This document shows, piece after piece, positions 55,813 to 62,414 of a DNA stretch of 62,414 nt. A program made the translations under genes and the position numbers. The notes beneath the pieces were generated by a model. The model did no database searches. It was not told the origin of the DNA and saw only the letters and a program-made list of their open reading frames with translations. This DNA is from Clostridia bacterium (GTDB taxonomy: Bacteria; Bacillota; Clostridia; Oscillospirales; Acutalibacteraceae): contig JAFXDE010000010.1 in the NCBI GenBank assembly GCA_017516315.1, positions 1 to 62,414 of the forward strand, given 5' to 3'. The stretch's first letter is position 1, and each line of letters begins with the position of its first letter.

Positions 55813-56845
55813 ATTTGATGAAAAGAGTCTTAAGGCGCATATAAAAAGCGGTGAATTCTTACCCGTTTATCTTGTTTACGGTGACGAGGATTATCTTAAG
55901 AAAAATTATGTGGATACTATCATTTCGAAGAATGTAGACCCGTCCTTTGAATCCTTTAACTATGAAAAATTCGACGGAAAGGGTCTCGACCTCGACACTG
56001 TCTTTCAGGCGGCGACGATTATGCCGATGATGAGCGATAAAAGGTGTCTTGTTATTGAGGACTTCAAGCTCGAGGGCATCAGCGAGGAAAATTTTCGTAT
56101 TATGGAAAGCTTTTTTGCAGACCCTCCCGAAACCTCTGTAATTATTTTTTATCAGAAAAAGACTGACTTTTCAGTTGCAAAGGCTAAAAACGCCATAAAT
56201 CTCATTAAAAAGTTCGGCGGCGTTTGCGTTCTTAACAAGAGAACGGGAAATGACCTTATAAAGCCTCTTATCAGTGCTGCGGCGAAGCAGAAGTGTGTTC
56301 TTTCCGTTCAGATGGCGAATTATCTTGTTTCACTCTGCGGCGATGATAATAATATGCTCGTAAATGAGGTTAATAAAATCTGTAATTTCGTCGGTGAGGG
56401 CGAGATAACCAAGGCACATATCGATGCCGTCGCCACCAGAACGGATGATGCGAAAATTTATGCCCTTACCAAGGCTCTTATGAATAAAAACTTCGATGAA
56501 GCCTATAAAACCCTCCATTCTCTTTTCAGACAGAAGATAGAAGCTGAGTATATCCTCGGTGTTATCGTCAGCTCCTATGTGGATATGTACAGAGCTAAGG
56601 TTTCTTTTTCCTGCGGTCAGAAGGCCGATGAGCTTGCGGAGACCTTCGGCTATAAAAACCGTAAGTTTGCACTAACTAATGCAGGAAGAGATTCATCGAG
56701 AATAGATATGGCAGTTATCAGAAGCTGTCTTGAGGAGCTTGCCAAGGCTGACAGACAGCTGAAATCCGGTTCATCTGTGCCGTCGCTTGTTCTCGAGCAG
56801 CTTATGGTAAAGCTCTTTCTTATAACAAACGGTGAGAAGGTATGA
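55805..56845 (+). CDS. holA: DNA polymerase III subunit delta
   Basis: HolA opens the sliding clamp within the clamp loader. The 346-residue protein has the N-terminal FLPVYLVYGDEDYL motif and the AAA+-like fold without a functional P-loop, as expected. The start is ATG 55805 with AGGAGG 8 bases upstream; an in-frame GTG at 55796 overlaps that site. comEC-holA is a frequent Clostridia order. Confidence 0.92.
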   Translation: MAEFDEKSLKAHIKSGEFLPVYLVYGDEDYLKKNYVDTIISKNVDPSFESFNYEKFDGKGLDLDTVFQAATIMPMMSDKRCLVIEDFKLEGISEENFRIMESFFADPPETSVIIFYQKKTDFSVAKAKNAINLIKKFGGVCVLNKRTGNDLIKPLISAAAKQKCVLSVQMANYLVSLCGDDNNMLVNEVNKICNFVGEGEITKAHIDAVATRTDDAKIYALTKALMNKNFDEAYKTLHSLFRQKIEAEYILGVIVSSYVDMYRAKVSFSCGQKADELAETFGYKNRKFALTNAGRDSSRIDMAVIRSCLEELAKADRQLKSGSSVPSLVLEQLMVKLFLITNGEKV

Positions 56846-57438
56846 TTAAGCTCGACAGACCCGTTATAGTAGAGGGTAAATACGATATAATAAAGCTAAG
56901 CGGTATTATTGATTCTCTGATTATTAAAACTGACGGCTTCGGAATATTCAAGGATAAGGAAAAACAGCTTCTCCTTCGCAGACTTGCCCGCGAAAAAGGC
57001 ATAATAGTGCTTACTGACAGCGATTCCGCAGGCTTTCTTATAAGAAACTTCATTAATTCTACTGTACCGAAGGATAAAATTACACATGTTTACATCCCTG
57101 ATGTTTTCGGCAAGGAAAAAAGAAAGACCGAAAAATCAAAGGAGGGTAAGCTTGGAGTCGAAGGCATAAGTGAGCAGATACTCGTTGATGCTTTTACTAA
57201 GGCGGGTGTTTTAACTGTAGAGAGTAAAAACACCGAAAGAAGACTTATTACCAATATAGATTTATATGAATACGGTCTTACAGGCAGAGAAAACAGCAGT
57301 GAGAAAAGAAAGCTTTTGCTTAAAAGACTTGCTTTGCCCGAGAGACTTTCCACCTCGTCACTGATAAAAATACTTAATACATTTGTAACCTACGAGGAAT
57401 TTACCGAAACATTAAAGGAGCTTGGATTATGCGAATAG
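56842..57438 (+). CDS. rnmV: Ribonuclease M5
   Basis: RNase M5 matures 5S rRNA. The 198-residue protein has the Toprim domain with VIVEGKYD (Glu), LTDSDSAG (DxD) and the C-terminal basic region. It overlaps holA by 4 bases and ispF by 10 bases. Confidence 0.9.
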   Translation: MIKLDRPVIVEGKYDIIKLSGIIDSLIIKTDGFGIFKDKEKQLLLRRLAREKGIIVLTDSDSAGFLIRNFINSTVPKDKITHVYIPDVFGKEKRKTEKSKEGKLGVEGISEQILVDAFTKAGVLTVESKNTERRLITNIDLYEYGLTGRENSSEKRKLLLKRLALPERLSTSSLIKILNTFVTYEEFTETLKELGLCE

Positions 57439-57902
57439 GTCACGGATATGATGTTCATAAATTAGTCGAAGGCAGAGACCTTATTTTAGGCGGAGTCAAA
57501 ATACCTTATGAAAAGGGACTTTTGGGCCATTCTGATGCAGATGTACTTCTGCATGCCGTAACCGATGCACTTTTAGGTGCGGCTGCACTTGGGGATATAG
57601 GTAAGCTTTTCCCCGATACGGATATGAAATATAAGGGTGCAGACAGCATCGTTCTTATGAAAAAGGCCTACGAGGAAGTCAAGGCAAAGGGTTATGTGGC
57701 AGAAAATATTGATGCTACCATCTTATGCCAGAGACCGAAGCTTCGCCCTTATATTGACATTATGAGAGAAAATATCGCTTCGGCTTTAGGTTTAGATATT
57801 GACTCTGTAAGCGTAAAAGCCACTACTGAGGAGGGACTCGGTTTTACGGGCGCAGGTGAAGGAATAGCTGTACACAGCGTATGCCTTTTAGGGAAAGGAT
57901 AA
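57429..57902 (+). CDS. ispF: 2-C-methyl-D-erythritol 2,4-cyclodiphosphate synthase
   Basis: IspF catalyses a step of the MEP isoprenoid pathway. The 157-residue protein starts [12 protein letters not shown] (Asp/His zinc ligands), has [26 protein letters not shown] and ends with [18 protein letters not shown]. Standard length. Confidence 0.97.
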   Translation: MRIGHGYDVHKLVEGRDLILGGVKIPYEKGLLGHSDADVLLHAVTDALLGAAALGDIGKLFPDTDMKYKGADSIVLMKKAYEEVKAKGYVAENIDATILCQRPKLRPYIDIMRENIASALGLDIDSVSVKATTEEGLGFTGAGEGIAVHSVCLLGKG

Positions 57903-57907
57903 GGATA

Positions 57908-58258
57908 ATGAATATACAGATTTACGGTACAAATAAGTGCTTCGACACGAAAAAAGCACAGAGATATTTTAAGGAAAGAAACATTAAGTTTCAGTTTGTA
58001 GACCTTGCGAAATTCGGTATGAGCAAGGGTGAATATCAGTCAATAAAAAGAGCCCTCGGCTGTAGCCTTGAGGACCTTGTTAACGAAAAAAGCAAAAAAT
58101 ACGATTCATCATATATAAAATATCTTGCCTCGGAGGAGGCCAAGGAAGAAAAGCTTTTAGAAAATCAGGAGCTTTTTAAAACTCCGATAGTCAGAAACGG
58201 AAAGAAGGCCACATTAGGCTTCTGCCCCGATGAATGGAAGAAATGGGAGAGTGAATAA
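57908..58258 (+). CDS. ArsC/Spx-family thioredoxin-fold protein
   Basis: The 116-residue protein belongs to the ArsC/Spx/YffB group: YGTNKCFDTKKAQRYF has the single N-terminal Cys11 in CxxTKKA form, and the C-terminus has FKTPIVRNGKKATLGF. It lacks the CxxC of Spx and the C-terminal Arg pattern of true arsenate reductases is unclear. Start ATG 57908 has AGGAT; a longer frame begins within ispF. Confidence 0.85.
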   Translation: MNIQIYGTNKCFDTKKAQRYFKERNIKFQFVDLAKFGMSKGEYQSIKRALGCSLEDLVNEKSKKYDSSYIKYLASEEAKEEKLLENQELFKTPIVRNGKKATLGFCPDEWKKWESE

Positions 58259-58260
58259 TT

Positions 58261-58476
58261 ATGGTAACACAAGCACAGATAGACAGAATAAACGAGCTTG
58301 CACGAAAGGCTAAGACACCCGAGGGTCTGACCGAAGAGGAGCAGGCGGAAAGAGCTGTTTTAAGACGCGCTTACATCGATTCCTTTAAGGAAAGTCTCGT
58401 AGGTCAGCTCGAAAATACCTACATCGTAGATGAAAAGGGTAATAAGACAAAGGTTACGAGAAAAGGTAAAAAATAA
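58261..58476 (+). CDS. DUF896 family protein (YnzC-like)
   Basis: The 71-residue protein matches the DUF896/UPF0291 family: QAQIDRINELARKAKTPEGL, EEEQAERAVLRRAYIDSFK. These are two-helix cytosolic proteins; the Bacillus homologue ynzC lies in an SOS operon. Its stop codon overlaps the thiN start by one base. Confidence 0.93.
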   Translation: MVTQAQIDRINELARKAKTPEGLTEEEQAERAVLRRAYIDSFKESLVGQLENTYIVDEKGNKTKVTRKGKK

Positions 58477-59099
58477 TGAGTAAAACTTGTTATATTATAG
58501 GCGCAGGGGATGTAACGAAGACTGATTTTACAGCTGAAGCGGATGATTATATTATCTGCGCAGACGGCGGTTACAGATATAAAGATCTTCTCGGAAGAGA
58601 GTGCGACTGTGTGGTAGGGGACTTTGATTCCTTTGGCTCCGTCCCCGAAACCGAAAATAAAATAGTGGCGCCCTGTGAAAAGGACGAAACGGATATGATG
58701 CTCGCTGTGGACACAGGCTATGCCAAAGGCTACCGTGATTTTATTCTTTTCGGTGCCTTGGGCGGTGAGCGTTGGGACCATTCAGTGGCCAATATCCAGC
58801 TTCTCCATTATATCGCATCTAAGGGCGGAACAGGAACAATCATCCACGGCGATGAGATTTTTACTGCTTTTAAGGATGATACGCTTATTCTTGATGAAAA
58901 ACTCAAAGGCTACATTTCCGTCTTTTCTCTTTCTGACGAAAGCAGGGGAGTAACTCTGAAAAATCTCAAATACACCCTCGAAAATGCTGTTTTAAATGCA
59001 TTTAATCCTGTAGGGGTAAGTAATGAGTTTATCGGTGAAAAGGCTGAAATAAGCGTAAAAGACGGAGTGTTACTCGTTGTTTACAAAAAAGTAAAGTAG
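58476..59099 (+). CDS. thiN: Thiamine pyrophosphokinase
   Basis: ThiN converts thiamine to thiamine pyrophosphate. The 207-residue protein has IICADGGYRYK, the ATP site VVGDFDS, CEKDETDMMLA and the ALGGERWDHSVANIQLL motif of the family. Last gene of the alaS-to-thiN run, followed by the terminator at 59176-59210. Confidence 0.95.
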   Translation: MSKTCYIIGAGDVTKTDFTAEADDYIICADGGYRYKDLLGRECDCVVGDFDSFGSVPETENKIVAPCEKDETDMMLAVDTGYAKGYRDFILFGALGGERWDHSVANIQLLHYIASKGGTGTIIHGDEIFTAFKDDTLILDEKLKGYISVFSLSDESRGVTLKNLKYTLENAVLNAFNPVGVSNEFIGEKAEISVKDGVLLVVYKKVK

Positions 59100-59175
59100 T
59101 TACGTAAAACAATTCTGCTTCCCGGTGCGTTAAAAAGTGTGTCCTACATAGGTTCAGTTATATGTTTAGCAAAAA

Positions 59176-59210
59176 AATGAGGCTGATTGATTTCAGCCTC
59201 ATTTTTTTAT
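59176..59210. terminator. Bidirectional terminator between thiN and gpmI
   Basis: AATGAGGCTGA at 59176-59186 pairs with TCAGCCTCATT at 59193-59203, with A7 before and T7 after, serving both convergent operons. Confidence 0.92.
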
Positions 59211-59220
59211 ATCAGTTTAA

Positions 59221-60753
59221 TTATTCTACGATTGAAACGCCTGTCATTTCTGCGGGCTGATCCATACCCATAATCTTAAGCATTGTGGGAGCGATATCGC
59301 AGAGCTTACCGCCTTCACGAAGCTTACAGTCATAGCCGCAAACAACGAAGGGAACGGGGAAGGTGGTGTGTGCTGTGAAGGGTGAGCCGTCTTCCTCATA
59401 CATCTTGTCTGCGTTACCGTGGTCAGCTGTGATGAGCATTACGCCATCCATTTTCATTACTGCATCGTAAACCTTGCCTACGCAGGTGTCTACAGCTTCT
59501 ACAGCTGCCTTAGCGGCATCGAAAATACCTGTATGACCAACCATATCGCAGTTAGCGAAGTTGAGAATAATGGCATCGTATTTTCCGCTTTCGATAGCTT
59601 CTACTACCTTTTCGGTAACTTCGTATGCACTCATTTCGGGCTGTAAATCGTAGGTGGGAACCTTGGGAGAAGCTACGAGAATTCTGTCTTCGCCCTCGTA
59701 CTGCTTTTCAACACCACCGTTAAAGAAGAAGGTTACATGAGCATATTTCTCAGTTTCAGCGATTCTGAGCTGAGTTTTGCCCATTTTAGCCATATATTCT
59801 CCGAAGGTGTTTTCGAGAGTCTGAGGCTTGAATGCTACGTGTACATTGGGCATTGTGGCATCGTACTGAGTCATACATACATAGTAGAGAGGGAAGAAGC
59901 CGTTCTTTCTTTCGAAGCCGTCGAAAGTCTCGTCAACGAAGGTTCTTGTGATTTCTCTGGCTCTGTCGGGGCGGAAGTTAAAGAATACGACGCTGTCATT
60001 AGCCTTGATTTTGCCGTCTTCGGTAAGCACTGTGGGAAGAACGAATTCGTCGGTAAGGTTTTTGCCCTCTGCATCGATGGTTTCGTAGCTCTTTCTGATA
60101 GCTTCTACGCCGCAGTCAGCCTTGACTCCTTCACCGTATACCATAGCAGCGTAAGCCTTGCCTACTCTGTCCCAACGGTTATCTCTGTCCATAGCGTAGT
60201 ATCTGCCCATTACTGTAGCGATTTTGCCGAGACCGATTTCAGCGAGCTTACCGTAAGCTTCTTTTACATAATCAGCACCTGAAGCGGGGGGAACATCACG
60301 GCCGTCGAGGAAGCAATGAACGAAGACTTCCTTAACGCCCATCTTCTTTGCGAGCTCGACAATAGCATAAAGATGAGTGTTATGTGAATGAACACCGCCG
60401 TCGCTCATAAGACCCATAAGGTGAAGAGCAGAGCCGTTCTTTACGCAATTTTCCATAGCACCGCAGAGAGCTTCGTTTTCGAAAAAGTCACCGTCAGAAA
60501 TTGACTTGGTGATTCTTGTAAGCTCCTGGTAAACTACACGGCCTGCACCGATGTTTGTGTGGCCTACCTCGCTGTTACCCATCTGACCGTCGGGAAGACC
60601 TACATCCATACCTGATGCGCCGATAAAGGTCATGGGGTTTTCTTTCATAATTTTATCTAAATTGGGAGTTTCGGCGGCTACGATAGCGTTACCGTAGTCG
60701 GAGGGATTTTTACCGAAGCCGTCCATAATGCAAAGTAAAACAGGTTTTTTCAT
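59221..60753 (-). CDS. gpmI: Phosphoglycerate mutase, cofactor-independent
   Basis: The 510-residue Mn-dependent mutase converts 3- to 2-phosphoglycerate. It has CIMDGFG (metal Asp), the phosphorylated Ser in GQMGNSEVGH (near residue 60), the HCFLDGRD segment and ITADHGNADKM near the C-terminus. The gene lies downstream of tpiA on the minus strand. Confidence 0.97.
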   Translation of the reverse strand: MKKPVLLCIMDGFGKNPSDYGNAIVAAETPNLDKIMKENPMTFIGASGMDVGLPDGQMGNSEVGHTNIGAGRVVYQELTRITKSISDGDFFENEALCGAMENCVKNGSALHLMGLMSDGGVHSHNTHLYAIVELAKKMGVKEVFVHCFLDGRDVPPASGADYVKEAYGKLAEIGLGKIATVMGRYYAMDRDNRWDRVGKAYAAMVYGEGVKADCGVEAIRKSYETIDAEGKNLTDEFVLPTVLTEDGKIKANDSVVFFNFRPDRAREITRTFVDETFDGFERKNGFFPLYYVCMTQYDATMPNVHVAFKPQTLENTFGEYMAKMGKTQLRIAETEKYAHVTFFFNGGVEKQYEGEDRILVASPKVPTYDLQPEMSAYEVTEKVVEAIESGKYDAIILNFANCDMVGHTGIFDAAKAAVEAVDTCVGKVYDAVMKMDGVMLITADHGNADKMYEEDGSPFTAHTTFPVPFVVCGYDCKLREGGKLCDIAPTMLKIMGMDQPAEMTGVSIVE

Positions 60754-60776
60754 TTGTTTTATCCTTTCTTCGTTAA

Positions 60777-60799
60777 AAAGGGGCTCACAGAGCCCCTTT
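60777..60799 (-). terminator. Hairpin terminator between tpiA and gpmI
   Basis: AAAGGGGCTC at 60777-60786 pairs perfectly with GAGCCCCTTT at 60790-60799; on the minus strand the stem is followed by T residues. It probably lowers read-through into gpmI. Confidence 0.75.
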
Positions 60800-60813
60800 A
60801 AGTTTTATTAAAA

Positions 60814-61587
60814 TTATTTCTGCTCGGAAGCAGCCTTAACGATTACTGAGAAATCAGCAGCCTTAAGAGAAGCACCGCCGATGAGACCGCCGTCTACATT
60901 TACCTTTGAAACGAGCTCAGCAGCGTTAGCAGCGTTCATTGAACCACCGTACTGGATAGTAACTGTTTCAGCTACATCAGCACCGTAAGCCTCAGCGATA
61001 GCGGCACGCACATAGCCGTTGCCTTCGTCAGCCTGGTCAGCAGTAGCAGTTACGCCTGTACCGATAGCCCAAACGGGTTCGTAAGCGATAACTACATTCT
61101 TAAGCTCTTCGGCAGAAACGTTTGTAAGAGCCATCTTAGTCTGATACTTGAGGAGAGTTTCGGTGTAGCCGAGTTCTCTCTGCTCGAGGGTTTCACCTAC
61201 GCAGATGATGGGCTTAAGACCTGCCTTGATAGCTGCGAGAGAACGAAGGTTTACAGTCTGGTCTGTTTCACCGAAGTACTGTCTTCTTTCACTGTGGCCT
61301 ACTACTACATATTCTACGCCTGTTTCCTTAAGCACATCAGCGGAAATTTCACCTGTGTATGCACCGGAAGCTTTGAAGTGTACATTTTCAGCACCGATTT
61401 TGATGTTTGAGCCCTTAGCTGCTTCGATAGCTGCAGCGATATCTACGAAGGGAACGCAGAGAACTACTTCACAGTCAGCACCTGCTACGAGAGGCTTCAT
61501 CTCGTTGATGAGAGCAGTAGTCTGAGAGGGAGTCATATTCATTTTCCAGTTGCCGGCAATTACTGCCTTTCTGAGAGTTTTGTTCAT
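60814..61587 (-). CDS. tpiA: Triosephosphate isomerase
   Basis: The 257-residue TIM barrel interconverts dihydroxyacetone phosphate and glyceraldehyde 3-phosphate. It has AGNWKMN (catalytic Lys), [10 protein letters not shown] (catalytic His), [11 protein letters not shown] (catalytic Glu and flexible loop) and GGLIGGASL. It follows pgk by 25 bases. Confidence 0.98.
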   Translation of the reverse strand: MNKTLRKAVIAGNWKMNMTPSQTTALINEMKPLVAGADCEVVLCVPFVDIAAAIEAAKGSNIKIGAENVHFKASGAYTGEISADVLKETGVEYVVVGHSERRQYFGETDQTVNLRSLAAIKAGLKPIICVGETLEQRELGYTETLLKYQTKMALTNVSAEELKNVVIAYEPVWAIGTGVTATADQADEGNGYVRAAIAEAYGADVAETVTIQYGGSMNAANAAELVSKVNVDGGLIGGASLKAADFSVIVKAASEQK

Positions 61588-61612
61588 TTTTATTACTCCT
61601 TATATTTTATTC

Positions 61613-62414
61613 TTATTTATCGTTGAGAGCTACTACGCCGGGAAGATCCTTACCCTCGAGGAATTCGAGAGAAGCACCGCCGCCTGTAGAGATGTGGCTC
61701 ATCTTATCAGCGAAGCCGAGCTTCTGAACAGCTGCAGCAGAGTCGCCGCCGCCTACGATGGAGATAGCACCGCTGTTTGCGATAGCTGTAGCTACTGCGA
61801 TAGTACCGGAAGCAAAGTTTTTCCATTCGGAAACACCCATAGGACCGTTCCAGATAACTGTACCTGCATCCTTAACAGCGTCTGCGAAGAGAGCTTCAGT
61901 CTTAGGTCCGATGTCAAGACCCATCCAGCCGTCGGGGATATTATCTGAATCTACTACCATATTTTCGGTATCTTCTGCGTATTCCTTACCTACTCTGTTG
62001 TCGATGGGGATAAGGAAGTTTACACCCTTAGCCTTAGCTGTTTCCATCATTTCCTTAGCCATATCGATTTTGTCGGTTTCGCAGAGAGAGGTACCTACAG
62101 AGTAACCGAGAGCAGCGAAGAATGTATATGCCATACCGCCGCCTACGATAAGAGTATCAACTGTGTTGAGAAGGTTAGTGATAACGCCGATTTTGTCGGA
62201 AACCTTTGCACCGCCGAGAATAGCAACGAGGGGTCTCTTCGGATTTTCGAGAGCGCCGCCGATGTATTCGAGCTCTTTTCTGATGAGGTAGCCGCCTACA
62301 GCGGGAAGGTAATCAGCTACGCCTGTAGTAGAGGAGTGAGCTCTGTGAGCAGAACCGAAAGCATCGTTTACATAGATTTCTGCAAGAGAAGCAAGAGCTT
62401 TGCTGAAATCAGCA
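61613..62414 (-). CDS. pgk: Phosphoglycerate kinase, partial (5' end outside window)
   Basis: About 266 C-terminal codons are present, with the reading frame open to the window edge. Visible motifs: [47 protein letters not shown] and the C-terminal nucleotide-phosphate loop GGGDSAAAV with [14 protein letters not shown]. It transfers phosphate from 1,3-bisphosphoglycerate to ADP. Order pgk-tpiA-gpmI matches the common lower-glycolysis operon. Confidence 0.97.
   Translation of the reverse strand, partial: ADFSKALASLAEIYVNDAFGSAHRAHSSTTGVADYLPAVGGYLIRKELEYIGGALENPKRPLVAILGGAKVSDKIGVITNLLNTVDTLIVGGGMAYTFFAALGYSVGTSLCETDKIDMAKEMMETAKAKGVNFLIPIDNRVGKEYAEDTENMVVDSDNIPDGWMGLDIGPKTEALFADAVKDAGTVIWNGPMGVSEWKNFASGTIAVATAIANSGAISIVGGGDSAAAVQKLGFADKMSHISTGGGASLEFLEGKDLPGVVALNDK

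Overview
This window looks like a chromosomal segment of an anaerobic, spore-forming member of the Bacillota, class Clostridia, probably an Oscillospirales/Ruminococcaceae-type gut bacterium. The evidence is moderate GC, AGGAGG-type ribosome binding sites, TTGACA/TATAAT promoters, T-box leaders, sporulation genes (spoVAF-like, yqfC, yqfD, a broken ylbJ-like gene) and a V-type rather than F-type ATPase cluster. The lineage below class level is an inference. The DNA is densely coding and mostly housekeeping. I see no phage, insertion sequence, plasmid gene or CRISPR array.

Layout. 1-2460: a cysteine T-box leader drives cysE-cysS. 2460-5500: murI, a short QueG-like Fe-S protein, an SDR gene broken by an amber codon, and tRNA-Leu(CAA). 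5776-5952: a stand-alone small transcription unit with its own promoter, a 29-codon Cys-containing ORF and a terminator. 6055-12074: argF, a carA whose glutaminase triad is gone, and a carB fused in frame to a diaminopimelate epimerase domain that lacks one catalytic Cys. 12139-16460: a MATE exporter, an MFS permease and a GH35 beta-galactosidase. 16595-18290: an FAD oxidoreductase, then tRNA-Ser(CGA) on the minus strand followed by a duplicated tRNA 3' end with terminator and a palindromic element. 18502-29165: a degenerate Ser/Thr kinase heads a V-type ATPase operon (subunits H/F, I, K, E, C, F, A, B, D) and ylmH; the c-ring carries the complete sodium-site signature. 29239-37035: spoVAF-like, rnhA, the minus-strand run yqfC-yqfD-phoH-ybeY-dgkA-tcdA, and the broken ylbJ-like gene. 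37113-46814: tRNA-Pro(GGG), an acetyltransferase, a CDF cation exporter, glpK, a type 2 malate/lactate dehydrogenase, an M20 peptidase, nadE, a GNAT protein and rmlA. 46830-49855: an ABC exporter and a divergent TetR regulator. 49866-52816: a second T-box leader and alaS. 52873-59099: a hinT-like, PRT, comEC, holA, rnmV, ispF, ArsC-like, DUF896 and thiN run. 59221-62414: gpmI, tpiA and the 3' part of pgk, lower glycolysis on the minus strand.

Most striking. The argF-carA-carB/dapF locus appears to encode a carbamoyl-phosphate synthetase that cannot use glutamine through the usual Cys-His-Glu triad and would have to take free ammonia, joined in one polypeptide to an altered DapF domain. Other items worth following are the small Cys-containing transcription unit before argF, the catalytic-loop-altered kinase heading the V-ATPase operon, the tRNA-Ser 3'-end duplication with a cloverleaf-like palindrome, and two genes broken by single in-frame stops, one exactly at the catalytic tyrosine codon.
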